DNA of 64,000 bases from Kumtagia sp044326205 (GTDB taxonomy: Bacteria > Pseudomonadota > Alphaproteobacteria > Rhizobiales > Rhizobiaceae), in NCBI RefSeq assembly GCF_044326205.1, contig NZ_JBIRCY010000010.1, positions 116,676 to 180,675 on the forward strand, given 5' to 3'. A model generated the notes under the pieces. The model did no database searches and was not told where the DNA came from. It saw only the letters and a list, made by a program, of their open reading frames with translations. The position numbers and the translations under genes were made by a program. Of this stretch, positions 43,929 through 52,461 are shown piece after piece. Numbering within the stretch: the stretch's first letter is position 1; the number at the start of each line of letters is the position of its first letter.

Positions 43929-44447
43929 GTGGCCATCCTGTTGGCCGCAACGCCAAAGGCGCTTGATCTACAAGCGTCTTCCCCCCAGCGGTGCCGTATG
44001 GCGCTCGCCACGTCCTCTTGCTTCCCTCCCTTCCCACGCCAAAAGGGCGTTACGGTATCCTCCGTCACGTTTGTGGAAGGCTCGCTTGAGGACCCTCGCC
44101 CCGGATCGGACACGGTCCACGGGATCAACACTGAGGCAAATTGGACCCATTGGATCGGGTACATCGAAGCCGTTCGAATGGCAGTACAAAGTTGCGAAAG
44201 CGGGGATGACCTCACAGTAGGAATCTCCCTTCTCGACCTGGTGAACCTTTTCCACTCGGACTTCGCAAACTCAAACGGCCGAGATTCCAAGTGTGCAGCC
44301 GCCGGGCGAACCGTTCTCCAACTCGCAAACAGTAAGGACATTCGGCTGACGGTGGTCCATGCGCCAGAAGAATCCATAGCCAAGGCCATGAAGAAAGCGG
44401 CCAAGACGTTGGGCTATGCCAAACTCCGTGAGGCAGGCCAGTCGTGA
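43929..44447 (+). CDS. Hypothetical protein, first gene of the polymerase-like operon
   Basis: 172 residues from GTG 43929, though ATG 43998 or GTG 44070 are possible and the first 45 residues have little character. The remainder (ANWTHWIGYIEAVRMAVQS, LTVGISLLDLVNLFHSDFA, VLQLANSKDIRLTVVHAPEE) alternates strand and helix with an acidic/hydrophobic pattern, somewhat like an RNase H or toprim-type fold, but no catalytic motif is certain. Its stop overlaps the GTG of the next gene as GTGA, so it is coupled to it. Function unknown. Confidence 0.6.
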   Translation: MAILLAATPKALDLQASSPQRCRMALATSSCFPPFPRQKGVTVSSVTFVEGSLEDPRPGSDTVHGINTEANWTHWIGYIEAVRMAVQSCESGDDLTVGISLLDLVNLFHSDFANSNGRDSKCAAAGRTVLQLANSKDIRLTVVHAPEESIAKAMKKAAKTLGYAKLREAGQS

Positions 44448-45223
44448 AAGGAGATCGTTTACAGGGACCCCAGGGCGCAACGCTCTGGGGCAACCCTCAA
44501 GCACCCCGCCGTTGCGCAATCTTCGGCTGTGGTCGGCCCGTAGCCGCCCCAAAGCACCGGCCTGTCCAGCAATTCCATTGCACCTACCATGTCCAGCGAA
44601 AGGCACGGCACGGCTCGCATTGGCACCCCGGCTATCGTGCGGCTGACCTCAAGCCCTACGTGAAGTGCGCCGAAAGCTGGCTCAAGGCCAATGACGGTCA
44701 CCCGATTGTTTTCGCGGCATGGCAAGAGATCAACGTGAAGCTAGCCATGTCCGGCCCCGTCGATCCGGCGAACAACCTTAGGGGCCGCTCAGCCGCCTAC
44801 AAGGCTCAGGTCGCCTTCGCCCGGCTCAGGGAAGCTAAGATATCGCCAGACCGCATTATCGCCATCTATCTGGCCACGGCGGCGCTCATAGAGGATGACC
44901 AGGGCAGCCATCGGGTCCGCGAGTTCCGGATCGTCCAAGCCGCCAAGGCCGTCCACAGGCTCGCCAGTGGCACCCATCGTTCATGGAACATTGAGACTCG
45001 TGACGGTCGGATGGTGCCCTACGCACTGCACGCCTATCCTCGCTCATCAGGATTGGTCCTGCGGCGCATTGGGGAGACCCTGGAGAAGGCTTGCGATGGT
45101 CTGGCATCATTTTCCACCGCCATCATCGACGCCAGAAGGGAGCGCTATGGCCCGCATCCGTCGCACTTGCCGGGTTGGCGACATGCGACGATCGTGCTGC
45201 CAAGGAGGGCGGCTCCGACATGA
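44444..45223 (+). CDS. Hypothetical protein with cysteine/histidine cluster
   Basis: 259 residues from GTG 44444 (GTGA overlap with the previous gene). The N-terminus has CAIFGCGRPVAAP and FHCTYHVQ, a C-x4-C...C-x2-H set that could bind zinc, then a helical region with basic character (PDRIIAIYLATAALIEDDQ, FRIVQAAKAVHRLAS). It is rich in arginine towards the C-terminus, suiting nucleic-acid binding. It lies between an unknown gene and the polymerase-like gene in one coupled operon, so a replication accessory role is inferred. Not matched to a named family. Confidence 0.65.
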   Translation: MKGDRLQGPQGATLWGNPQAPRRCAIFGCGRPVAAPKHRPVQQFHCTYHVQRKARHGSHWHPGYRAADLKPYVKCAESWLKANDGHPIVFAAWQEINVKLAMSGPVDPANNLRGRSAAYKAQVAFARLREAKISPDRIIAIYLATAALIEDDQGSHRVREFRIVQAAKAVHRLASGTHRSWNIETRDGRMVPYALHAYPRSSGLVLRRIGETLEKACDGLASFSTAIIDARRERYGPHPSHLPGWRHATIVLPRRAAPT

Positions 45224-45437
45224 GCGAGGTGACCACTCGTACGGCTGGTCTAGGGCGGCCTTCCGCATCAGCATATGTTCACATCGCGGCGGCTCCGGGC
45301 GGGGCGGGAAGCATCGTTACGGCAGCATCGAACAGCAGCCAAGCGGCACCGTTGAGCCGCCAATCGGCATCATCCTTAGCCCGCCGCATATGGCTTCTGG
45401 TGTCCCTCCTGGCTGGCTCAAAGAGGCCGTAGCTTGA
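45147..45437 (+). CDS. Small ORF of uncertain frame between the zinc-type gene and the polymerase-like gene
   Basis: Two frames compete. Frame one starts at ATG 45147 after AAGGGAG and ends EPPIGIILSPPHMASGVPPG plus WLKEAVA; its TGA overlaps the TTG of the next gene as TTGA. Frame two starts at ATG 45220 within an ATGA overlap and ends at 45432. I favour frame one because its end reads like protein and its third codon positions are richer in G and C. Either is 70-96 residues; neither is recognised. Confidence 0.4.
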   Translation: MARIRRTCRVGDMRRSCCQGGRLRHERGDHSYGWSRAAFRISICSHRGGSGRGGKHRYGSIEQQPSGTVEPPIGIILSPPHMASGVPPGWLKEAVA

Positions 45438-46708
45438 GCGACCTTCAAGCGGTGGAGGATGAGGGAGGTGATACCGATGATCCCTCCCCAGACTTCTGGT
45501 TCAACTCTTGGCTGGCCTGCGATGGGCCGCTATTGGCAACCGTGGTGGACCGCATCGCAACGCTCTATCTTGAAGCCCAGCCGAGAGCGCGACGCCCCAA
45601 GGCTGACCAAGTGCATAGGGTCGCAACGGTCGTCTCCACCATCATCGCCAACCTCTATCGGTTCCACCGGAGCACCCACAAAGCCGACCGCATAGCCGTG
45701 CCTGTCGAGCACGCGAAGTCCTCCCGGTATGAGCGCGAAGGCTTCCGCCAAGTCGGCCCGATAATCGACTGCATGGCCGCGCAAGGCTTCCTCATCAAGC
45801 ACCCCGCACATTTCCATAAGCGGCGCACTGGCATTGTCGCCAAGGGGGATCTTCTGGCTGCATTGAGCAACCCTGAGATTCGCCATGCTGACATCAAGGA
45901 GCTTGAAGGCCGCGAAGTGCTGATCCTCAAAGCCCGCATGGGGCGGAGCGAAAGGGGCAAGCCGCTGCGCTCCGAATTGGTGGACTACGAGGATACGGCA
46001 GAGACCAAGGCGATGCGGGAGGAGGTGATGGAGATCAACCGCTTCCTCTCCCGCCAGTGCATCGAACTTCATGGCGAGCGGCAAGCCAACGTCACGCTGT
46101 CCCGGCGCTTCCTCCTGCGCTCCTTCGATGCGCCTCACCGGTTCAATCTTCACGGGCGGCTTTATGGTGCCTTCTGGGTCAACTTGCCGAAAGTAGACAG
46201 GGCTGGCCTCCGCATCAACGGGGAGCCGATTGTTGACTTGGACTTCGCCAGCATGTTCCCCCGGCTGGCCTATATCCATCTTGGCCTTGAGCCCCCGGAA
46301 GGCGACCTCTATGCAATTCCGGGTCTGGAGAAGCATCGGGCTGGCGCGAAGGCGGGGCTTTCGGCGCTCCTATCGACACGGCAGGAAATGCGGAAGCTGT
46401 CCTCAGAGGTGAAAGAGAAGCTTCCTCCGGGATGGACCGCAAGGCGGCTTCGCGATGCCGTCACCATGAAGCATCCGGCCTTAGTGCCACTCTTTGGCGC
46501 GGACTTCGCGCTGAACCTCATGTTCACTGAGAGTCGTATCATGGTGGCCGCTTTGCTGAGCCTCGCACGTCATCGGGGTATCCCTGCGCTGCCCATGCAT
46601 GATGGGATGATGGTGCCGGCGCAGAGGGAGGAGGAGGCGCGGGAGGCAATGAGAAAGGCGTGCTTAGATGTTACCGGGAAAGAGATATCGGTGGCCGTGA
46701 AACTGTAG
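45434..46708 (+). CDS. Polymerase-palm-like protein of a mobile-element family
   Basis: 424 residues from TTG 45434, seven bases after AGAGG and overlapping the previous frame. Two motifs suggest a nucleic-acid polymerase palm: EPIVDLDFASMFPRLAYIHL, with DLDFASMFPR in the place of a family A motif A (DxxS), and IPALPMHDGMMVP, an HD motif comparable with the HDE of motif C. Between them lie basic helices (SAARGAKAGLS-like region, MRKLSSEVKEKLPPGW). Proteins with this motif pair recur in phages and integrative elements, usually unnamed. Template-directed synthesis for replication of the element is inferred; metal ligands need structural checking. Confidence 0.65.
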   Translation: MSDLQAVEDEGGDTDDPSPDFWFNSWLACDGPLLATVVDRIATLYLEAQPRARRPKADQVHRVATVVSTIIANLYRFHRSTHKADRIAVPVEHAKSSRYEREGFRQVGPIIDCMAAQGFLIKHPAHFHKRRTGIVAKGDLLAALSNPEIRHADIKELEGREVLILKARMGRSERGKPLRSELVDYEDTAETKAMREEVMEINRFLSRQCIELHGERQANVTLSRRFLLRSFDAPHRFNLHGRLYGAFWVNLPKVDRAGLRINGEPIVDLDFASMFPRLAYIHLGLEPPEGDLYAIPGLEKHRAGAKAGLSALLSTRQEMRKLSSEVKEKLPPGWTARRLRDAVTMKHPALVPLFGADFALNLMFTESRIMVAALLSLARHRGIPALPMHDGMMVPAQREEEAREAMRKACLDVTGKEISVAVKL

Positions 46709-46754
46709 GCCTGCGATTGTAGCGCATTGAGTCTCAGGCGGCGGATGGGCGGGA

Positions 46755-47663
46755 ATGGGAGAACTCATATTCAAGTATGCGCCTCATACAAAATTCTTCG
46801 GAAATGGCCTATTTCGCTTCACGCAACCGAGCGCCCTAAACGATCCGGAAGAAGCCCTCCCCGTTGTGCTCTTTGAGGATTATGCGCCAGAAGACTTCGC
46901 TGTCGCACGTGCCCGCATGGCGGGTAGTGTTGTCGCGAAATCGCTCAACGATGATGAGTTCGTCCGCCGGTTCGCATTGATGCCTTTCGGCCATCGCATG
47001 GATCACCGCACGGTTCCCGGACTTTGGCCAGCGAAGGTGCCTGAGCTTCGTGAGGAAGCCTTTGAGACTATCGAGGAGCTTGATCGCGCCTACGCCGACC
47101 GCGCGGTAAGCCTTGCCCGTCAACGTGCGGATGAGACGTTAGGCATCTTTAGCCTATCAACAAGCACGGCCGAGCCGATGTGGGCTTACTATGCCGGCGA
47201 TCACAGCGGCGTATGTGTCAGATTTCATAAATCTCACCCATTTTTCGATAGTCGGCTGCGACCGGTGGAGTATTCTGAAAAGTCGATTTACGTATCAGTC
47301 AATCAAGGCATGGTACGTTTGGCAGGAATTAGCCTATCGAAAGACCAACTCCGCAGAGGGATCATCGCAGATATCCCGGACGCACTTTTGTTCCGGAAGC
47401 GCTCCACATGGGCGCACGAATGCGAATGGCGAATGATCGAAAAACTAGTAAACGCCGATACGCAACCGCATGTGGGAATTTTTCTTTTTAAGATTCCCCC
47501 TGACGCTTTCCACTCCATCGTCTTCGGCTACAAGGCAACCGAGGACACCATTGCCGAGGCTGTCAGTATCGCAGCGGGGGGACCATTTCGCCACGTTCCA
47601 ATATACAAAAGAACCCGAGGGCAAGGGGGAACAATGGCTGAATCTCTCGTCGCTCTTACGTGA
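46755..47663 (+). CDS. DUF2971 family protein
   Basis: 302 residues. The start is typical of the family (LIFKYAPHTKFFGNGLFRFT followed by PSALNDPEEA). The core has LGIFSLSTSTAEPMWAYYAG and DHSGVCVRFHKSHPF, and WAHECEWRMIEKLV corresponds to the conserved Trp-x-x-Glu-x-Glu-Trp-Arg segment. These proteins are of unknown biochemical function and are frequent in islands next to defence genes. It begins 47 bases after the polymerase-like gene and is followed by a HEPN-motif gene; a GTG at 47660 of the latter overlaps its stop. Confidence 0.8.
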   Translation: MGELIFKYAPHTKFFGNGLFRFTQPSALNDPEEALPVVLFEDYAPEDFAVARARMAGSVVAKSLNDDEFVRRFALMPFGHRMDHRTVPGLWPAKVPELREEAFETIEELDRAYADRAVSLARQRADETLGIFSLSTSTAEPMWAYYAGDHSGVCVRFHKSHPFFDSRLRPVEYSEKSIYVSVNQGMVRLAGISLSKDQLRRGIIADIPDALLFRKRSTWAHECEWRMIEKLVNADTQPHVGIFLFKIPPDAFHSIVFGYKATEDTIAEAVSIAAGGPFRHVPIYKRTRGQGGTMAESLVALT

Positions 47664-47743
47664 GGCGTCACCATCGCGCGGGCAAAACTATCGAAGCGCC
47701 ACACTGGGTCGGCTGGACCCCAAACTGTGAAGTACGGCATATT

Positions 47744-49060
47744 ATGACCGACCACGAGCTTCATATGCAAGTCATCGATCTCCTGCTTGGGGCGTACTTT
47801 GTCGAGCGGGCGGCTGACCGTATGATGGAATACGTAGAGACGCGCGTGGTCCCCCGATGGAACGTAAGTCGAGCGTTTCAGACCCTTGTCTTCCTCAAGC
47901 CCACTGCACTCACGCCAGCCGCCCTAGTGCTTCGAGAGGCTGGTCCAAGTTATCTCGCCACAATTTCAATAGGAGGCGTGAAGGAGCGACTTCGAGCCTT
48001 CTTCCGGGATCACTATCATCTGATTTCGTCGGAGCGGCTTCACGACCAAAAATTCAGCGAGTCAATGGCAGTGAAGATGTCCAACAGCGGCAAGCTCGAC
48101 TTGGCCGCAGCACTTGCGGTCTCCGAAATTTTCAGACCAAAGGGTCAGCTTTTGGTGTTTCCTGTAACCCCGATGAGTGTTGCCGACGACTTCATTTCGG
48201 ATGCCTTTTTCCTCATCCGCCCCCAGGCGCTTCCGGACCACCTGCCTACGTGGTTGGATTTGAAGAAGATAAACTCGGAACAGATGCCACCATTTACGGG
48301 CTCCCCGGCGTCCAAGAATGATGTCGGTGCTTGGCTTGGGGTCGAAGCAGCGGTCGAGGAGGCGGCGAAAAAGACTAAGCGAATCGTCTTGGGAGCGATA
48401 GCGCTCGCACCTATTCAAAGAGAGCGATGGAGCTTTACGTTGCGTTCTTGCGTGCAGAACTATTGCGGGTTTTCCGACAAAGCTTGGACGGCTTCCAGCA
48501 GTCCGCACACCCCCCCGATTGGTGCCAAGATCGTAATTCGTGCGGACGATAAACCGTGGTTGTTGGAACTGGCTAGGATCATCGATTCGCCGGAGAAGCC
48601 CGACCGGCACAAACGAAACGCGTTGGAATATTTCTTTCGAGCGTGGTTCCTAGACAAGGTCGAGAGGTGCCCGGTATTGTTTATGGCGCTGGATGCTATT
48701 TACGGGCAATCCGGGGCTGGTGCCGCAACCGCAAAGATGAAGAATGGAATCGTAGGAACGATTTGTAACCTAAATATTGAGGCGAACATTGATTCAATGA
48801 TGGTGTTACGGAATCTCGTTCTCCATGGCGCGGTGCCAGACGTTTATTTGTCGAGTAAATATCGCGATTACTACCGAACGTTCGACCGTGATCTAATGGA
48901 CGACCTCGAAGCTATCACTGTAAAATGCCTTAGAAAGCATATCTTCGGTGATCTTTTTACCCCCCAAGACGACCCATATGCGGATTTGATATCGAAGCAC
49001 GAGGGACTTGGAACCATCCCGTCGATGGGGCTGGGACCGATTGTGGCCGAATGGCCATGA
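47744..49060 (+). CDS. HEPN-motif protein of unknown family
   Basis: 438 residues from ATG 47744. An upstream GTG at 47660 overlaps the DUF2971 stop (GTGA) and would add 28 residues of poor character. The C-terminal region contains MMVLRNLVLHGAVPDVYL, with RNLVLH matching the RX4H active-site motif of HEPN ribonucleases, set in a helical context (FRAWFLDKVERCPVLFMALD). The N-terminal 250 residues are unassigned (mixed alpha/beta). The layout of variable N-terminus plus C-terminal HEPN recalls ApeA-type abortive-infection proteins; this is inference from motif and position. Confidence 0.65.
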   Translation: MTDHELHMQVIDLLLGAYFVERAADRMMEYVETRVVPRWNVSRAFQTLVFLKPTALTPAALVLREAGPSYLATISIGGVKERLRAFFRDHYHLISSERLHDQKFSESMAVKMSNSGKLDLAAALAVSEIFRPKGQLLVFPVTPMSVADDFISDAFFLIRPQALPDHLPTWLDLKKINSEQMPPFTGSPASKNDVGAWLGVEAAVEEAAKKTKRIVLGAIALAPIQRERWSFTLRSCVQNYCGFSDKAWTASSSPHTPPIGAKIVIRADDKPWLLELARIIDSPEKPDRHKRNALEYFFRAWFLDKVERCPVLFMALDAIYGQSGAGAATAKMKNGIVGTICNLNIEANIDSMMVLRNLVLHGAVPDVYLSSKYRDYYRTFDRDLMDDLEAITVKCLRKHIFGDLFTPQDDPYADLISKHEGLGTIPSMGLGPIVAEWP

Positions 49061-49249
49061 CGCCATAATGCAGTTTGAAAAATTTCCCGGCGCACCGCAA
49101 ATGTCGAAGTCCTCGCTTCGGCGATGGGAGTGGGGAGCGACACTTGAACAGCCTGTAGCTATGATTTCGTCACGGGTTGAACCGCGTCCCAACCGATGGC
49201 GCTGTGGGCTATCCGAAATGGTGCTGCCTGTGGGCTGGTGCACGGGCCA

Positions 49250-50896
49250 CTACTTGACAACGAACCTAGGGAACTTCGCGAAGGCATCACGCTGCGCCTT
49301 CAAGCTCACCCCGCCGTAACTTCCGCCAACACTGGAAGGGGCGTGGCCGCAGATACCATCAAGCACGCTGTCTGCTATCCCGTTCTCTCGGCCAATCGTT
49401 TTGAAGAGATGCCGCCAGCCGTGATTCGGTGCTACCGCCGGATCGTCCACAACCTCTCTGGCGAACTCACTGAGGCGGTTCTTAACGCTACGCCAAGCTC
49501 CTCTGATTTCGCCAGTCTCGTTTGGTCTGAGGAAGAGATGGCCGTGCTTTGCCGCCTTCACGAAGTCTGGAAAGCCTAAATCCACAAGGTGGCCGTGAAG
49601 GACAACCTCCCGCGCCTCCTTGTCCTTCACCGTGCCGGCTTCCGGGGTGATGGTGACAATCCAGCAATCTCCCTCTCGCCTAACGTCCTGCTTCCGAAGC
49701 TGCACCATCTCCCCTAGACGGGCACCTGTATAGGCGCATAGCCACGGCACCCAGCGCTTAGCGGCGGCCACATGGGCGCTTTCCTGCCCGCGTTGGTGGT
49801 CGCGGCTGTGTCGGAGGATTGCTTGAGCTTCTTGCTCCGTAAATCCCTTCGACCGTATGCGGACCTGCTTGGCCCGTTGCACCTTCACATGGGCGGCGGG
49901 ATTGGTGACGAGCTTAAGATTGTCGACCGCCCAACCGAACAGCCTGCGAAGCGCCGAAAGATCGCTATCACCAACCGTCTTGCTGCTAATTCCGTTCGCC
50001 AGCCTGTGGTCTTTGAAGGCCACAATATCGCTCGGCTTCACGGTTGCCGCGTCGTCATGCTTGAGGAAGTCGGCCAGCCGATGGGCGGCGCTACGGTAGC
50101 TTTCATAGGTGCTGATAGACCGACCGGCTGCCTTCGCCTCTTTCCACCAATCCTCCGCCAATCCGATGATGGAAATCTTGGGTACGCTTTGGCTGCGGCG
50201 TGAGGAAGCAACAGGACTCTCCCATTGCGGAAACCGTGTGGCCTTGGCATCCGGTGAGTAGTCGCCACTGGCGTTGCGCTGCCGGTTCTCTGCGGCGTCG
50301 ATAAGCGCCTTGCGGAATGCCTCAAGGATCAGTTGCCGACTCGTGGCGGTGACCTCCGCGATGCCGCGCTGCAAGAGCATCCTGTCGATGATAGACCCGA
50401 AGGAGCGTTCAAGCTCAGAAGCCCGTTCGGCTTCCCCCAAGTCTGCCATATGGTCGATCACAGCCTGCCACTCTTCGGGCACGTTGTCCGGCACTTCATC
50501 GTCAACATGCCAGCTACCATCCGGCAACTGCTGGACAGAGGTTCGGCGCTCCCCCCGCCCATCGGCCCATGCATGATAGAACTCGCCAGCTAAGGCGGTT
50601 GCGTCACGCTGACCTAAGGAGACTGGCCCTTTCGTCCGCATGGCTTCCCAAACACCTTCAACGTAGCCCGCCACCTGAGCCTGTCGGTTTTTCACCTCGG
50701 ATGGCACTGAGGTGCGCAAAGACAGCCGGATTGCGTCCATCTTGGGGGAGATGGTGATGGGGACAAACTCTTCGCCAACTGGCACCAAGAGCTTCCTACC
50801 CACCACAAGGGCTTTGAGGTCAGCCGGGATGCGTTGGACGAACTGCTGCCGGAGCGTACCCTTGCGCTTCATAGGGCGAACCAGTCGAAAGAGCAT
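49250..50896 (-). CDS. Tyrosine-type site-specific integrase of the element
   Basis: 548 residues from ATG 50896, preceded by AAGGTG. The C-terminal catalytic domain has the arginine in LCAYTGARLGEMVQLRK, the HxxR box in NHGWRHLFKTIG, the second histidine in CGHAPSSVGGSYGG with the nucleophilic tyrosine, and a likely catalytic lysine in TVKDKEAREV. A SAM-like core-binding domain is at about 255-340 (STYESYRSAAHRLADFL). The long N-terminus of 250 residues is unusual. The gene abuts the tRNA-Phe it targets, reading away from it, which is standard for such islands. Confidence 0.92.
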   Translation of the reverse strand: MLFRLVRPMKRKGTLRQQFVQRIPADLKALVVGRKLLVPVGEEFVPITISPKMDAIRLSLRTSVPSEVKNRQAQVAGYVEGVWEAMRTKGPVSLGQRDATALAGEFYHAWADGRGERRTSVQQLPDGSWHVDDEVPDNVPEEWQAVIDHMADLGEAERASELERSFGSIIDRMLLQRGIAEVTATSRQLILEAFRKALIDAAENRQRNASGDYSPDAKATRFPQWESPVASSRRSQSVPKISIIGLAEDWWKEAKAAGRSISTYESYRSAAHRLADFLKHDDAATVKPSDIVAFKDHRLANGISSKTVGDSDLSALRRLFGWAVDNLKLVTNPAAHVKVQRAKQVRIRSKGFTEQEAQAILRHSRDHQRGQESAHVAAAKRWVPWLCAYTGARLGEMVQLRKQDVRREGDCWIVTITPEAGTVKDKEAREVVLHGHLVDLGFPDFVKAAKHGHLFLRPNETGEIRGAWRSVKNRLSEFAREVVDDPAVAPNHGWRHLFKTIGRENGIADSVLDGICGHAPSSVGGSYGGVSLKAQRDAFAKFPRFVVK

Positions 50897-50982
50897 TGTT
50901 GCACACCTTTGTAACACACATTGGCGAGCGCAACAGCTTGAAAGGGCTTAACTAATTGATCCGGCTGGTTGCTCAGATCAAA

Positions 50983-51058
<76 letters not shown>

Positions 51059-51264
51059 ATCTGTCCCGGGAACCGGATGACATACCGGCCCCGCAGGATC
51101 GCCGGGGCGAACCGACGAAAGCGGCTGGGTTATAGCATGGGATTCTTGGCTGTCCAGCACCTGTGATGCCGAGAACCCAACTTAGCCGAATTTCCTGTTT
51201 CGCTCAGTGTTCGACCGGCGGATGCGCGGCTGGAGCCGGCGCATGCTGCTGTCTTCGGGTACCG

Positions 51265-51477
51265 TCAGCCGGCACCTTTTTCGTCATTCGGCCCGCCGTC
51301 CTCATCCTCGTCGTCGCGTGCGCGGATGACATAGGCGCCGGTAAGCCAGCGGTTGAGGTCGACGTTCTTGCAGCGTGTCGAGCAGAACGGGTAGGTGTCG
51401 CGTACAGACGGCCGGCCGCATTCGGGGCAGGGGCGTTTTGGCCGGAGCGGCGTGATTTTTCCGCCGTCGGTGGTCAT
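51265..51477 (-). CDS. yacG: DNA gyrase inhibitor YacG
   Basis: 70 residues from ATG 51477, overlapping the maf stop as ATGA. The zinc-binding cysteines are in KRPCPECGRPSVRDTYPFCS and the following TRCKNVDLNRWL, the C-x2-C...C-x3-C pattern of YacG. The tail is acidic. In E. coli YacG binds GyrB and inhibits gyrase. Its place at the end of the infA-maf-yacG run is the standard order in this bacterial group. Confidence 0.93.
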   Translation of the reverse strand: MTTDGGKITPLRPKRPCPECGRPSVRDTYPFCSTRCKNVDLNRWLTGAYVIRARDDEDEDGGPNDEKGAG

Positions 51478-52103
51478 GCGCCGCGTCCCGACAGCCAGTT
51501 GAAGTGTACGTTGAAACCGTCGGCGGTCAGAAGCCCGACTGTCTCGTAGAGCGGCAGGCCGACGACATTGGTGTAGGAGCCGACCATTTTCACAACGAAG
51601 CTTCCCGCCAGGCCCTGCACGGCGTAGGCGCCGGCCTTGCCGCGCCATTCGCCGGAGGCGAGATAGCTCTCCAGGTCCTCGCGCGAAAAACGCTTGAAGC
51701 GCACGCGCGTCTCGACCAGGCGCTGGCGGATCTTGCCTCCCGGCGCGATCAGGCAGACGCCGGAATAAACCCTGTGAGCCCGCCCCGACAACAGCTTGAG
51801 GCAATTGGACGCCTCCTCGGTGATCTCCGCCTTCGGCAGGATGCGGCGGCCGACGGCCACCACCGTGTCGGCGGCAAGAATAAAGGCGTTCGCCAGTTCG
51901 ACGTCCTCCTTCAGCGCCTCGAACGCCTTCTCGGCCTTGGCGCGGGACAGGCGTTTGGCCAGCGAGCGCGGATGCTCGGCGCGCTGCGGGGTCTCGTCGA
52001 CATCGGCGGGGAAGATACGGTCCGGCTCGATGCCGGCCTGCTGCAGCAACTCGATCCTGCGCGGCGAGCCGGATGCGAGCACGAGCTTCTGGAAAGTGCT
52101 CAT
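51474..52103 (-). CDS. maf: Maf family nucleoside triphosphate pyrophosphatase
   Basis: 209 residues. KLVLASGSPRRIELLQQAGI is the Maf N-terminal signature, FILAADTVVAVGRRILPKAE contains the catalytic aspartate region, and GKAGAYAVQGLAGSFV is the third conserved block. Such enzymes hydrolyse non-canonical or excess nucleotides (dTTP, UTP, m7GTP depending on the group) in the cytoplasm. It overlaps yacG by four bases (ATGA) and follows infA by 25 bases, so the three are likely one transcript. Confidence 0.95.
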   Translation of the reverse strand: MSTFQKLVLASGSPRRIELLQQAGIEPDRIFPADVDETPQRAEHPRSLAKRLSRAKAEKAFEALKEDVELANAFILAADTVVAVGRRILPKAEITEEASNCLKLLSGRAHRVYSGVCLIAPGGKIRQRLVETRVRFKRFSREDLESYLASGEWRGKAGAYAVQGLAGSFVVKMVGSYTNVVGLPLYETVGLLTADGFNVHFNWLSGRGA

Positions 52104-52128
52104 CGCAAAGCGAAGCCGACCGGCAAGG

Positions 52129-52347
52129 TCACTTGAAACGGTAGGTGATGCGGCCCTTGGTGAGATCGTAGGGCGTCATTTCGACCAGCACCTTGTCGCC
52201 GGTCAGCACGCGGATGCGGTTCTTGCGCATGCGGCCCGCCGTATGGGCGATGATCTCGTGTTCGTTTTCGAGTTTCACCCGGAACATGGCGTTGGGGAGC
52301 AGTTCTGTGACCATACCCGGAAACTCGAGGACTTCTTCCTTCGGCAT
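52129..52347 (-). CDS. infA: Translation initiation factor IF-1
   Basis: 72 residues, the standard length. The OB-fold sequence EVLEFPGMVTELLPNAMFRV and the C-terminal GRITYRFK are unmistakable. It binds the 30S A site during initiation. It lies between the phosphatase gene and maf, the order typical of Hyphomicrobiales. Confidence 0.98.
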   Translation of the reverse strand: MPKEEVLEFPGMVTELLPNAMFRVKLENEHEIIAHTAGRMRKNRIRVLTGDKVLVEMTPYDLTKGRITYRFK

Positions 52348-52461
52348 TCGCTACCTTTGCTTGGATTGTGCGTCCGGGCGGCTGGCCCGGAGAATTGCGC
52401 GGAACCTATATGATTATGCTTGCTTTGTGAACACGCATATTCCGCCGGCAAAGCCGGTTGT

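Noticed and set aside
49008..49319. 103-codon plus frame between the HEPN-motif gene and the integrase
   Set aside because: It overlaps the end of the preceding gene in another frame and has no ribosome-binding site or motif.
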